Shown one piece after another: positions 36,552 through 45,017 of a stretch of 64,000 bases of DNA (position 1 is the first letter of the stretch; each line of letters begins with the position of its first letter). Made by a program: the position numbers and the translations under genes. The notes below the pieces were generated by a model that saw nothing but the letters and a program-made list of their open reading frames with translations, was not told the origin of the DNA and searched no databases. The stretch lies in assembly GCF_041807705.1 (NCBI RefSeq), contig NZ_JBGTYY010000010.1, positions 7,252 to 71,251 of the forward strand, given 5' to 3'. Source of the DNA: Mannheimia sp041807705 (GTDB lineage Bacteria; Pseudomonadota; Gammaproteobacteria; Enterobacterales; Pasteurellaceae).

Positions 36552-37961
36552 ATGTCTTATTTACAAACTAATACCCTGCCGTTCAAGCAACGTGTTGAGC
36601 AACAAGTAAATAACGAAATTGTTCGTAAAGCCTTAGTGAAAGCTCAAGAAACTATCGGTGCAAACCGTCAGCGTATGGTTGATGAACTTGGTAACTGGGA
36701 AGAGTGGCGTGATGATGCGAAAGCAATCCGTAATCACGTTTTAGCGAACCTTGATGCTTATCTCTACCAATTAAGTGAAAAAGTCACCCAAAACGGCGGA
36801 CACGTCTTCTTTGCCGAGACTGCCGAAGAAGCCACCGATTACATCAAAAACGTGGCAAAGGCTAAAAATGCGAAGAAAATCGTAAAATCAAAATCAATGG
36901 TTACCGAAGAAATCGGTATGAACCACGTTTTAGAATCTGAAGGCATCAAAATAGTTGAAACCGATTTAGGCGAATATTTACTACAAATTGTGGGAGATAA
37001 ACCTTCTCATATTGTTGTGCCAGCAATCCACAAAGACCGTTATAGAATCCGCCAAGAAATGCACGATGTATTAGGCTATGAAGGCTCTGAAACCCCAGAA
37101 GAGATGACAGCATTCGTTCGCCAAAAAATTCGTGAAGATTTTTTAGAAGCGGATATTGGTATTTCAGGTTGTAACTTTGCGGTGCCGGAAACAGGTTCTG
37201 TTTGTTTAGTTACCAATGAAGGTAACTTGCGTATGGCAACCACCGTGCCAAAAACACACATCGCGGTAATGGGTATGGAGCGTATTGCACCAACTTTCAA
37301 GGAAGTTGATGTGTTAATTACAATGCTTGCCCGCAGTGCGGTAGGGGCAAAATTAACGGCTTACAACACTTGGCTAACCGGTCCTCGCCTTGAAGGCGAA
37401 ACAGATGGTCCTGAAGAGTTCCATTTAGTGATTGTGGATAATGGCCGTTCAAAAATCTTAGAAAGTGAATTCCAAGAGGTTTTACGCTGTATCCGCTGTG
37501 GTGCGTGTTTGAACACTTGCCCAGCTTATCGCCAAATTGGCGGACACGGCTACGGCTCAATCTATCCGGGCCCGATTGGTTCGGTAATCTCACCACTATT
37601 AGGTGGTTACGAAGAGTTTAAAGAACTACCGTATGCTTGTTCACTCTGTACCGCTTGTAACAGTGTTTGTCCAGTGAAAATCCCACTTGCACAGTTAATC
37701 TTAAAACACCGTGAGAAAATTGCCGAGGCAGGTTTAACGCCAATGGCAGAACGCTTATCTATTTTCGGCTTCAATTTTGCTAATTCACACCCGGCACTTT
37801 GGAAAGTAGGTATGAATGTAGGGGCAAAAGTCGCAAGCAAATTCATTAAAAACGGTAAAGCTCCTGTGAATTTTGGTGCATTAGGCGAATGGACAAAAGC
37901 CCGTGATTTACCTCAACCTGAGGGAGAGAGCTTCCGTGATTGGTTCAACAACAGAGGTTAA
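36552..37961 (+). CDS. lutB: L-lactate utilisation protein LutB (4Fe-4S)
   Basis: LutB/YkgF, 469 residues, is the large iron-sulfur subunit of LutABC. The N-terminal 300 residues form a LUD domain (SKSMVTEEIGMNHVLE; AVPETGSVCLVTNEGN). Two [4Fe-4S] cluster motifs follow: CIRCGACLNTCP near 315 and CSLCTACNSVCP near 362. The C-terminal part is the usual LutB tail (NFGALGEWTKARDLP). The three lut genes are spaced by 1 and 13 bases and are surely one unit. In related pathogens this pathway lets cells grow on host lactate. Confidence 0.95.
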   Translation: MSYLQTNTLPFKQRVEQQVNNEIVRKALVKAQETIGANRQRMVDELGNWEEWRDDAKAIRNHVLANLDAYLYQLSEKVTQNGGHVFFAETAEEATDYIKNVAKAKNAKKIVKSKSMVTEEIGMNHVLESEGIKIVETDLGEYLLQIVGDKPSHIVVPAIHKDRYRIRQEMHDVLGYEGSETPEEMTAFVRQKIREDFLEADIGISGCNFAVPETGSVCLVTNEGNLRMATTVPKTHIAVMGMERIAPTFKEVDVLITMLARSAVGAKLTAYNTWLTGPRLEGETDGPEEFHLVIVDNGRSKILESEFQEVLRCIRCGACLNTCPAYRQIGGHGYGSIYPGPIGSVISPLLGGYEEFKELPYACSLCTACNSVCPVKIPLAQLILKHREKIAEAGLTPMAERLSIFGFNFANSHPALWKVGMNVGAKVASKFIKNGKAPVNFGALGEWTKARDLPQPEGESFRDWFNNRG

Positions 37962-37974
37962 GAGGAAAATTAAG

Positions 37975-38676
37975 ATGGATTTACAAAATCGTGAAAATTT
38001 CTTAAATAAATTAGCACAGCGTATGGGTAGACCACGCCAGAATGTGCCTGAACCAATGCCTGTGTTGGAAAATAACCACGCTATTACACGTTTAACTGAT
38101 CTTGTTCAACCACAACTTTGCCAAGAGTTTATTGACTTTGCTCGAGTAATGATGGCAGATGTTATAGAGACGAAAGAAGCAGATGTACCTAAATTGATCA
38201 TCGAGATCTGTGAAAAATATGGGGGAGCAAGTGTGATCATCAATAACGATCAACGTTTAAAAGATCTGGGTATCACTTCAGCTATTCAAGCGAAGTACGA
38301 AGACAGCTATATTTGGGATTTCAACCAATCAGAAACTAACTTCGAGAAAGCACAAAATGCAAATATAGGTGTGGTATATGGCGAATATGGATTGGCGGAG
38401 TCTGGCGGTATAGTGTTATTCTCTGATAAAGAGTTCGGTCGTTCGGTGAGCTTACTGCCTGAAAAATCGGTGGTGGTATTACGCAAAAGCACAGTGCTAC
38501 CTCGTGTGGCACAATTAGCTCAAATCCTGCATGAAAAAGCACAACGAGGTGAAAGAATGCCATCTTGTGTGAACATTATCTCAGGTCCCTCTGCTACTGC
38601 AGATATTGAGTTGATTAAAGTTGTTGGTGTACACGGCCCGGTGAATAAAATTTATCTGGTGATCGACGATCTGTAA
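37975..38676 (+). CDS. lutC: L-lactate utilisation protein LutC
   Basis: LutC/YkgG, 233 residues, is the third LutABC subunit and consists of a single LUD domain (DUF162). Features are the N-terminal RENFLNKLAQRMGRPR segment found in many LutC proteins, the GEYGLAESGGIVLFSD motif and INIISGPSATADIELIKVVGVHGP-type C-terminal motif (shown here in part). No cysteine cluster is present, as expected. The start is the ATG at 37975 after AAGAGG; the longer frame from 37903 overlaps lutB out of frame. An inverted uptake-signal pair follows as terminator. Confidence 0.93.
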   Translation: MDLQNRENFLNKLAQRMGRPRQNVPEPMPVLENNHAITRLTDLVQPQLCQEFIDFARVMMADVIETKEADVPKLIIEICEKYGGASVIINNDQRLKDLGITSAIQAKYEDSYIWDFNQSETNFEKAQNANIGVVYGEYGLAESGGIVLFSDKEFGRSVSLLPEKSVVVLRKSTVLPRVAQLAQILHEKAQRGERMPSCVNIISGPSATADIELIKVVGVHGPVNKIYLVIDDL

Positions 38677-38698
38677 TTGGTAAAAAATGTAGAAAAAT

Positions 38699-38729
38699 AA
38701 CCGCTTGTAATTAGTCTTTACAAGCGGTT
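38699..38729. terminator. Terminator after lutC made of paired uptake signals
   Basis: AACCGCTTGTAA (38699-38710) pairs perfectly with TTACAAGCGGTT (38718-38729) around a 7-base loop. Each arm contains the 9-base uptake signal. Confidence 0.8.
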
Positions 38730-38828
38730 ACAAAAAGCATCGCTTTTGAACGTTGGCAAAGCCTACGGCAGCAAAGCTGTGAACAATCCTTACAAGAATT
38801 GTGAATAATTTTTGCCAAAAATTTGCAA

Positions 38829-41129
38829 TTAGAAGTTTACATTTAAACCAAGCATTGCATTTCTACCCATTTGTGGGATATGTGGTAGATAAGAGGCGTG
38901 CTGGTACATTTTCTGATTGAGCAGATTATCCACTTTCAGGAAAACTTGGTAATCCGTCTGATTAAACTGATTGCTGTAAGTTACACCGAGATTAACTTGG
39001 TGATGACCTTTTGTTGGCTGTTCATATTTTGAAACCTTGTTTTGATCGAAAACACGGTAATACTCAAGCATTCCAGACCAGTTTTGGTTGAAGCTTGCAT
39101 TAAATCTTGCTCCTAAACGTAATGGTGGTATACGAGGTGCAGAAATATCCGGCTGAGATGCCCATTTGTCAACTTCACCTGTCCAAATATTGTAGCTCAT
39201 TGCAATATTAGGTAAGTTGACTAACTTTCCACGAACATAGTCCCCGAATACGGCTAAGCGATAATTTGGTGTAAATAGATAACCAATTTCTCCTTCAACG
39301 CCGCTAAAGCGTGCTTCTCCTTGATAGTAACGATTTACTTTTAAGTTATATTCATCGGTAAAGGACTTCGGCCCACGATTATCGTTAAGGGTTAATGGGT
39401 AAATATAGTTACCGTAACGAGTGTGGAATACATTAAATTTGTAATCCCATTTATCACCAACATAGGCTAATGAAAGCTCAACTTGGTTAGAACGTTCTTT
39501 TGTTAAGTTTTTATTGCCTGCTTCAAAGGCATTTAAGGCAATATGTTTACCGTGAGCATAGAGTTCTTGTGCATTCGGTAAACGCTCTTGATGAGCGGCA
39601 TTTAACGTAAGTTTATGGTTCGGGGCAAAATACCAATGGGTTGCAAATCCGTAGGAGTAACCCTTATCTTTGTGCGGATCTAGATTTGGCATTGGAGTGT
39701 TGAAACCTAACCAACGGTCAATTAATTTCACATCATAATCCATTGAAATTTTTTGGCGTTCCGCTCGCCCACTTAATTCAAAGGTGAAATCGCCTAAGTT
39801 TAAGCGTTCAATCGCAAACACACTCCACAATTTTGTTTTTGGGTTATTAAGTAAAGGTTGCTTATTAAACACTCTTGCTGCTCGTGAGGCTTCAAGGGCT
39901 AATGCGGAGGTTAATTGGTCGGTGTATTGCACACCAACAGCCCCTTTCAAGCCATTCCATTCTTTATGCACAAGCTCAAGGCGTAAGTTTTTACCTTTAT
40001 TTTTGAAGTAGTTCTCTACCCGTTTGCCATCTTTTTCATCGTGATAGTAATCAACATAGTTTCCTGAGATTTTTAATGTTTCAAAGCCCGGCAGTGGATT
40101 TTTTAAACTTCCATCAAGATCAAATCGTTTGGAACGCATATCAATCCAAGGTTTACCGTGCTCGTGGTTATCTTGCCCATAGTGCGAACCACCAGGAATA
40201 TGGGTGTGAAGTAAACGAATGCCCGGGTTGTTGTAATCAATATCGCCTTCTTCTGCTAAGTGTGGGTAGAAGCGTAAATAGCCTTTCGCAAACATTACTG
40301 CTTGGCGAATAATACTGATGGTGTGGTGATCATATTTATGCGTATGCCCAACCAATCCATATTTATCCTTGCGGTCGGTGTAGGCTAAACCAATATGCCC
40401 ACGTTCGCCAATCCAAGAAAGCCCGATTGTACCTGTTTGGGACTGCACATCGCTGTCTGGCACTCGGTGATATGGTTTTCCTTCAATGGTAAAATTCGGA
40501 GCATAATATGCAGAGGCTTTGTTATACATACCTTGTACACGCAGTGCAAGATTGTTACCCAGTGCAAAGGTTGAACCGCCGTAGGTTAAACGCTCTTTAC
40601 TCGCTGAACCAAAGCGTACACCAAATTGCCCTTCATAGCCTTTTTCCGGAATGGCTGTTGGAATTTTGTTATCAATAACATTAATCACACCAGCGGTATT
40701 TCCTGCACTATAAAGCAGGGTTGTTGGGCCACGTAAAATTTCAATGCGTTTAGCTAGTAAGGCATCAACGGTAACTGCATGATCGGGTGACATTCCCGAC
40801 ATATCTAAATTTTCACCGTTATTTTGTAAGATCTTCGCTCTTTTGCTCTCTTGCCCACGAATAATTGGCGTGCTTGCTCCACCCCCAAATTGGCTAGAGT
40901 GAATCCCTAATTCACCAGAAAGGGCATTACCTAAGGTAACGCCACCTTGTTTTAGTCTTTTTTCATCAACAATAGCTTCATTGCTATTTAACTCATCGCC
41001 GAGTAATTTTCCTTTTGTTGAAGGTATGCTGCCATCAACATTGATTGTCTCCAATACAGCTTCATTTGCATAACTGATCCCACTAATTGCAATAAATACT
41101 GCAGCCGCAAGATTATTTTTCTTAAACAT
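38829..41129 (-). CDS. znuD: TonB-dependent zinc receptor, ZnuD-like
   Basis: A 766-residue outer-membrane receptor with a signal peptide (to about residue 21, SYA) and TonB box-like ETINVDG just after it. The plug domain includes TPIIRGQESKRAKIL, MSPDHAVTVDALLAKRIEIL and RGPTTLLYSAGNTAGVINV; the rest is a 22-strand barrel ending in LGLNVNF. The match to Neisseria ZnuD is extensive by eye (QERLPNAQELYAHGKH, KERSNQVELSLAY, PQMGR near the end). His-rich loops at about 250-265 and 315-335 (HTHKYDHH; HIPGGSHYGQDNHEHGKPW) fit zinc or zinc-haem capture. No Zur box was recognised upstream. Zinc specificity is inferred from similarity. Confidence 0.88.
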   Translation of the reverse strand: MFKKNNLAAAVFIAISGISYANEAVLETINVDGSIPSTKGKLLGDELNSNEAIVDEKRLKQGGVTLGNALSGELGIHSSQFGGGASTPIIRGQESKRAKILQNNGENLDMSGMSPDHAVTVDALLAKRIEILRGPTTLLYSAGNTAGVINVIDNKIPTAIPEKGYEGQFGVRFGSASKERLTYGGSTFALGNNLALRVQGMYNKASAYYAPNFTIEGKPYHRVPDSDVQSQTGTIGLSWIGERGHIGLAYTDRKDKYGLVGHTHKYDHHTISIIRQAVMFAKGYLRFYPHLAEEGDIDYNNPGIRLLHTHIPGGSHYGQDNHEHGKPWIDMRSKRFDLDGSLKNPLPGFETLKISGNYVDYYHDEKDGKRVENYFKNKGKNLRLELVHKEWNGLKGAVGVQYTDQLTSALALEASRAARVFNKQPLLNNPKTKLWSVFAIERLNLGDFTFELSGRAERQKISMDYDVKLIDRWLGFNTPMPNLDPHKDKGYSYGFATHWYFAPNHKLTLNAAHQERLPNAQELYAHGKHIALNAFEAGNKNLTKERSNQVELSLAYVGDKWDYKFNVFHTRYGNYIYPLTLNDNRGPKSFTDEYNLKVNRYYQGEARFSGVEGEIGYLFTPNYRLAVFGDYVRGKLVNLPNIAMSYNIWTGEVDKWASQPDISAPRIPPLRLGARFNASFNQNWSGMLEYYRVFDQNKVSKYEQPTKGHHQVNLGVTYSNQFNQTDYQVFLKVDNLLNQKMYQHASYLPHIPQMGRNAMLGLNVNF

Positions 41130-41253
41130 TTTTCAAACCTCAAAAGTAAAAACCATAAATAAATAATGGAAAACGAAATTTACATTGATTTTTAAAAGAA
41201 GGCAATATATCTATAAAAAAATAATGGTTATTTAAGAGTAAGGGGAATAAAAA

Positions 41254-41287
41254 AATCTACATCAGGCAATTACGCCTAATGTAGATT
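41254..41287 (-). terminator. Terminator of rph
   Basis: AATCTACATCAGGC (41254-41267) pairs with GCCTAATGTAGATT (41274-41287) with one mismatch. Read on the minus strand it is followed by a run of seven T residues. Confidence 0.9.
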
Positions 41288-41313
41288 CTTTAGTAAGATT
41301 AATAGGGAAGAGA

Positions 41314-42030
41314 TTATTCAGTCAACGCTTTACGCTGTGCATCAACCAACTGGTTAATTCCTTGTTTTGCTAAATCTAATAAAGTGAGTAACTCTTCGTG
41401 AGAGAATGGCTCGCCTTCGGCTGTGCCTTGCACTTCGACTAAGCGACCATCTTCTACCATTACCACGTTCATATCGGTTTCAGCGTTGGAATCTTCCACA
41501 TATTCTAAATCGCACACCGCTTCGCCTTCTACAATCCCCACCGAAATTGCTGCTACCAAGCCTTTCATCGGATTGGTTTTAAGTATGCCGTCTGCCACTA
41601 ATTTATTCATTGCATCATATAACGCCACGCAAGCTCCAGTGATAGAGGCGGTGCGAGTGCCGCCATCGGCTTGGATTACATCACAATCTACCGTTACAGT
41701 ACGTTCGCCTAAGGCTTTTAAATCTACTACCGCACGTAAAGAACGGGCGATTAAGCGTTGAATTTCCATTGTGCGTCCGCCTTGTTTGCCTTTTGCGGCT
41801 TCACGCTGTGTGCGAGAGTGGGTCGCACGAGGTAACATTCCATATTCAGCTGTTATCCAACCTTGTTGCTGACCTTTCAAAAAGCGAGGAACAGTTTCCT
41901 CCACCGTTGCGTTACATAGCACTTTGGTTTCACCAAATTCAATTAAGACTGAACCTTCAGCGTAACGAGTGTAGTTGCGGGTAATTTTAATCTCTCTCAC
42001 TTGGTTATTTGCTCGATTATTTGGACGCAT
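41314..42030 (-). CDS. rph: Ribonuclease PH
   Basis: RNase PH, 238 residues, is a phosphate-dependent 3'-5' exonuclease that trims tRNA 3' ends. The N-terminus MRPNNRANNQVREIKIT, the GWITAEYGMLPRATHSR segment (about 60-75), the DVIQADGGTRTASITGA phosphate-binding region and the YVEDSNAETDMNVVM segment are typical. Length equals that of intact E. coli RNase PH (238), so it is not the truncated K-12 type. It is divergent from yicC with a family B repeat in the 273-base gap. In E. coli rph pairs with pyrE, which is absent here. Confidence 0.97.
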   Translation of the reverse strand: MRPNNRANNQVREIKITRNYTRYAEGSVLIEFGETKVLCNATVEETVPRFLKGQQQGWITAEYGMLPRATHSRTQREAAKGKQGGRTMEIQRLIARSLRAVVDLKALGERTVTVDCDVIQADGGTRTASITGACVALYDAMNKLVADGILKTNPMKGLVAAISVGIVEGEAVCDLEYVEDSNAETDMNVVMVEDGRLVEVQGTAEGEPFSHEELLTLLDLAKQGINQLVDAQRKALTE

Positions 42031-42112
42031 TTCCTTTTCCTTTTTGCTAAAATTTTTACCATTTTAACAAAGAAAACAGTAGAATGTGAGTTTTCTTTAT
42101 CAAGTCTATTTT

Positions 42113-42280
42113 GCTCTCTCCTCTTGTGGGAGAGCGCGCTTGTTGAAGCGTTCAGTGAAACGAGCAGAGAGAGGGGTAACAAGCGGTTGATTTTATGAAA
42201 TTTTTTGCAAATTCCTCTCTCTCTCTGATTTTTCTTCTGAACGAATAAAAATCTGTCCCTCTCCCACAAAGGGGAGAGGG
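42113..42280. repeat. Family B palindromic element carrying an uptake signal (copy 1)
   Basis: A roughly 168-base element. The outer ends CTCCTCTTGTGGGAGAG and CTCTCCCACAAAGGGGAGAG can pair. Inner blocks contain GTTCAG and TTCTGAACGAA and the purine tract AGAGAGAGGGG facing CCTCTCTCTCTCTGA. At the centre is a complete extended uptake signal (ACAAGCGGTT at about 42179, then TTTTGCAAAT). It lies between rph and yicC. The second copy is at 53468-53638. Confidence 0.75.
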
Positions 42281-42303
42281 TTACAATAATATGAGGAATA
42301 CCA

Positions 42304-43167
42304 ATGATTTATAGTATGACAGCCTTTGCCCATTTAGAAATCAAGAAAGAGTGGGGCAATGCGGTGTGGGAAATTCGCTCGGTAAATCAACGTTTTTTAG
42401 AAACCTATTTTCGCCTGCCAGAGCAGTTTCGAAACCTTGAAATGACCTTGCGTGAACGTCTGCGTTCAGCCTTAACTCGTGGCAAAGTAGAGTGCAGTTT
42501 ACGCATTGATTTAAGCAAAACACAAAACAGTGAAATTGCATTAAACAAAGACTACGCAACGCAAGTGGTTCAATCATTAAAATGGTTAAAAGAGACGGCG
42601 AATGAAGGCGAAATCAACCTCGTTGATGTATTACGTTTTCCGGGTGTAGTGGATAATGAAAGCCAAGATTTAAACCAAATCGCTCAAGATCTATTAGAGG
42701 GATTTGAGCAGATTTTAGCGGACTTTATCGCAATGCGTGCGAGAGAGGGCGAAAATGTACAAGCCTTAATTCAACAGCGTTTAGAGGCAATTTCGGTTGA
42801 AGCGGCGAAAGTACAGGCGCTAATGCCTGAGATTTTGCAATGGCAGAAAGATCGCTTACAACAGCGTTTTGATGAGTTGAATTTACAGCTCGATCCACAA
42901 CGTTTAGAGCAAGAAATGGTACTGCTCGCCCAACGTGTTGATGTGGCGGAGGAATTAGACCGCTTGCAACTGCACGTGAAAGAAACCACCAATATCCTGA
43001 AAAAAGGTGGTGCGGTTGGGCGTAAACTTGATTTTATGATGCAAGAGCTGAACCGTGAATCGAACACGCTTGCCTCAAAATCAATTAATGCGGAAGTAAC
43101 CAATTCTGCAGTGGAACTCAAAGTGCTCATTGAGCAAATGCGTGAGCAAATTCAGAATTTAGAATAG
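42304..43167 (+). CDS. yicC: YicC-family endoribonuclease
   Basis: A 287-residue protein of the YicC/YloC family. The N-terminal domain starts MIYSMTAFAHLEIKKEWG with the SVNQRFLETYFRLPE motif (about 28-42). The C-terminal DUF1732 domain has the MVLLAQRVDVAEELDRL and GRKLDFMMQELNRESNT motifs near 200-262, ending in the VELKVLIEQMREQIQN helix. E. coli YicC has been reported as an endoribonuclease acting on the RyhB small RNA. It is 8 bases upstream of ygfZ on the same strand, so the two are probably co-transcribed. The start follows GAGGAAT with the ATG at 42304. Confidence 0.93.
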   Translation: MIYSMTAFAHLEIKKEWGNAVWEIRSVNQRFLETYFRLPEQFRNLEMTLRERLRSALTRGKVECSLRIDLSKTQNSEIALNKDYATQVVQSLKWLKETANEGEINLVDVLRFPGVVDNESQDLNQIAQDLLEGFEQILADFIAMRAREGENVQALIQQRLEAISVEAAKVQALMPEILQWQKDRLQQRFDELNLQLDPQRLEQEMVLLAQRVDVAEELDRLQLHVKETTNILKKGGAVGRKLDFMMQELNRESNTLASKSINAEVTNSAVELKVLIEQMREQIQNLE

Positions 43168-43175
43168 GACAGATT

Positions 43176-44066
43176 ATGGCAATGAATTTCAAGCAAGTGA
43201 GCCAGGGCTACCCAAATCTCTGCGTGCCGCTTTCTCAGTATCGTTTAATTGAAATCGCAGGGGTAGATGCTGAGAAATATCTGCAAGGGCAATTAACCTG
43301 CGATGTGGCAAAAATTTCGGTGGGCGAACATACGCTAACCAGCCATTGTGATCCGAAAGGCAAAATGAGTGCGTTACTGCGTTTGTATCGTGCAGAAAAT
43401 GAGAAATTTATGGCGGTCATTCACCGCAGTTTATTGCCTGAAGCCTTGACCCAACTTAAAAAATATGCGGTGTTTTCAAAAGTGACCTTCACGGAATTAG
43501 ACAACCCACTTTATGGTATGGCAGGTGAAGCAGCATTTGCAAAATTAAGCGAAAATTCGACCGCTTTACGTTTAACTACAGGGCAGTCTCGAGCGATTGT
43601 CTGGGGCGAAGTGCTTGAAACAACAGCTGATGAGAACCTTTGGACGTTAATGGACATTCAAGACGGCGTTCCTGTCTTATTGAAAGCCAACCAATTTGAG
43701 CTGATTCCACAGGCTGCAAATTTACAGCTACTGGAAAATGCGATTTCTTTCACTAAAGGTTGCTACATCGGACAAGAAACCGTAGCCCGAGCTAAATATC
43801 GTGGGGCAAATAAACGAGCGTTATTTACCCTTGCTGGCAAATTTGAAGGCGAAGTTGCTCTACCAGAACCAAGTTCCGCAGTAGAAATGCAACTGGGCGA
43901 AAACTGGAAAAGCACAGGCACAGTATTAGCCAGCTCAACGCATGACAACACGCTATGGGTGCAAGTTGTGCTAAACAAAGATGTAGAACTTGATGCTCAA
44001 TTTAGAGTAAACGGCGTGAGTTTACAGATTGCAAAACTGCCGTATAGTTTGGAAGAAAGCGAGTAA
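43176..44066 (+). CDS. ygfZ: Folate-binding Fe-S repair protein YgfZ
   Basis: YgfZ, 296 residues, is a tetrahydrofolate-binding protein of the GcvT fold that supports assembly or repair of some iron-sulfur proteins, such as the tRNA methylthiolase MiaB. The diagnostic motif KGCYIGQE, with its functional Cys, is near residue 196. The N-terminal GVDAEKYLQGQLTCDV and CDPKGKMSALLRL segments match the family. It is slightly shorter than E. coli YgfZ (326). Two near starts exist (MAM); the first ATG is kept. A ferredoxin gene converges from the other side. Confidence 0.94.
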   Translation: MAMNFKQVSQGYPNLCVPLSQYRLIEIAGVDAEKYLQGQLTCDVAKISVGEHTLTSHCDPKGKMSALLRLYRAENEKFMAVIHRSLLPEALTQLKKYAVFSKVTFTELDNPLYGMAGEAAFAKLSENSTALRLTTGQSRAIVWGEVLETTADENLWTLMDIQDGVPVLLKANQFELIPQAANLQLLENAISFTKGCYIGQETVARAKYRGANKRALFTLAGKFEGEVALPEPSSAVEMQLGENWKSTGTVLASSTHDNTLWVQVVLNKDVELDAQFRVNGVSLQIAKLPYSLEESE

Positions 44067-44070
44067 AAGA

Positions 44071-44098
44071 AACGGTCATAGTAATATGACCGTTTTTT
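44071..44098. terminator. Bidirectional terminator between ygfZ and the ferredoxin gene
   Basis: AACGGTCATA (44071-44080) pairs with TATGACCGTT (44085-44094) around a GTAA loop, followed by T residues. Confidence 0.85.
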
Positions 44099-44357
44099 AT
44101 ATCTTATCAGGGTGATGGATCATCACAAAGCGTTCCCAAAGTTGCTCTTCGGTTTCAATATGATCAGGGTCGGTAATAATGCAGTTAGTAATCGGACAAA
44201 CTTTTTGGCAGGTTGGCTTGTCGTAATGCCCAACACACTCTGTACATAATACAGGGTCGATCACATAGATATCATCGCCCACCGAAATCGCATCATTCGG
44301 GCATTCGGGTAAGCACATATCGCAGTTAGTACATTTGTGAGTAATTAATAAAGCCAT
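44097..44357 (-). CDS. yfhL: YfhL-type 2[4Fe-4S] ferredoxin
   Basis: An 86-residue ferredoxin. The first cluster motif is CTNCDMCLPECPNDAI (Cys at about 9-19). The second is CTECVGHYDKPTCQKVCPITNC, split here as CTECVGHYDKPTC and KVCP, with the extended spacing between its second and third Cys typical of the Allochromatium/YfhL group with low and uneven reduction potentials. The C-terminal tail (EEQLWERFVMIHHPDKI) is also typical. The electron partner is unknown. An uptake-signal hairpin lies just upstream. Confidence 0.92.
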   Translation of the reverse strand: MALLITHKCTNCDMCLPECPNDAISVGDDIYVIDPVLCTECVGHYDKPTCQKVCPITNCIITDPDHIETEEQLWERFVMIHHPDKI

Positions 44358-44384
44358 AAGTTTGTGTTGAGAAAATAAAATTAA

Positions 44385-44430
44385 ACAAGCGGTTAGATTT
44401 GCAAAAAAATTTACAAAACCGACCGCTTGT
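44385..44430. repeat. Inverted pair of uptake signals upstream of the ferredoxin gene
   Basis: ACAAGCGGT at 44385 faces ACCGCTTGT ending at 44430, with A/T-rich tracts and GCAAA between. It lies in the divergent gap between yfhL and the rbs operon. Confidence 0.75.
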
Positions 44431-44462
44431 AACTAGATTTTGCCTATTATAAAGCAAAATAA

Positions 44463-44478
44463 TTTGAACTACTTCACA
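44463..44478 (+). promoter_or_regulatory. CRP-type site upstream of the rbs operon
   Basis: TTTGAACTACTTCACA matches TGTGA-N6-TCACA at nine of ten fixed positions and lies 49 bases before the RbsR-type operator, a normal activator-repressor arrangement. Confidence 0.65.
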
Positions 44479-44526
44479 TTTTTGCAATTTGGTTGTTTAT
44501 CGTTAGCAGAAAATTTTTTATGATCT

Positions 44527-44544
44527 CATCGAAACGTTTCGATG
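44527..44544. promoter_or_regulatory. RbsR operator (perfect palindrome)
   Basis: CATCGAAACGTTTCGATG is an exact 18-base palindrome with the central CGAAACGTTTCG core of the E. coli RbsR site (LacI/PurR family). It lies 45 bases before rbsD; the repressor gene rbsR is the last gene of the cluster. Confidence 0.9.
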
Positions 44545-44588
44545 GAGTGTTTTCCAAATATAATGAAGCGAGATAAAGGGAAATTGAG

Positions 44589-45008
44589 ATGAAAAAAACA
44601 ACAAATCTTAATGCAAAACTTTCACACAACATTGCCACACTTGGTCATACAGATAGTTTGACGATTTGTGATGCAGGATTGCCTATTCCAAATGAAGTGG
44701 AGAGAATAGATTTAGCTTTAACCGCAGGTGTACCGAGTTTTTTACAGACATTTGATGTGGTAGTTAGTGAATTATTTGTTGAGCGAGTGCTGATTGCAGA
44801 AGAAATTAAGCAAAAAAATCCGCAGATTTTAGCGGATTTGTTAGAGCGTTTAGCTCAACTTGAGCAATTTCAACAGAATAAAATTCAAGTAGATTATGTA
44901 AATCACGAAATTTTCAAAGAGCAAACACACTATAGCAAAGCGGTTGTGCGTACAGGCGAATGCTCACCTTATGCCAACATTATTTTATATTCAGGTGTAC
45001 CGTTTTAA
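44589..45008 (+). CDS. rbsD: D-ribose pyranase
   Basis: RbsD, 139 residues, interconverts the pyranose and furanose forms of ribose so that RbsK gets its preferred ring form. Family features are the N-terminal NAKLSHNIATLGHTDSL with the catalytic His (about 20), the GLPIPNEVERIDLAL segment and the C-terminal RTGECSPYANIILYSGVPF with the conserved Tyr. Length equals that of E. coli RbsD (139). It is the first gene of the ribose operon, 6 to 10 bases upstream of rbsA, downstream of a CRP-type site and an RbsR operator. Confidence 0.97.
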   Translation: MKKTTNLNAKLSHNIATLGHTDSLTICDAGLPIPNEVERIDLALTAGVPSFLQTFDVVVSELFVERVLIAEEIKQKNPQILADLLERLAQLEQFQQNKIQVDYVNHEIFKEQTHYSKAVVRTGECSPYANIILYSGVPF

Positions 45009-45017
45009 GGTGGAATG

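Noticed and set aside
44097..44357. Ferredoxin as part of the adjacent ygfZ iron-sulfur function
   Set aside because: The genes are convergent with a shared terminator, so there is no operon evidence for a joint role.
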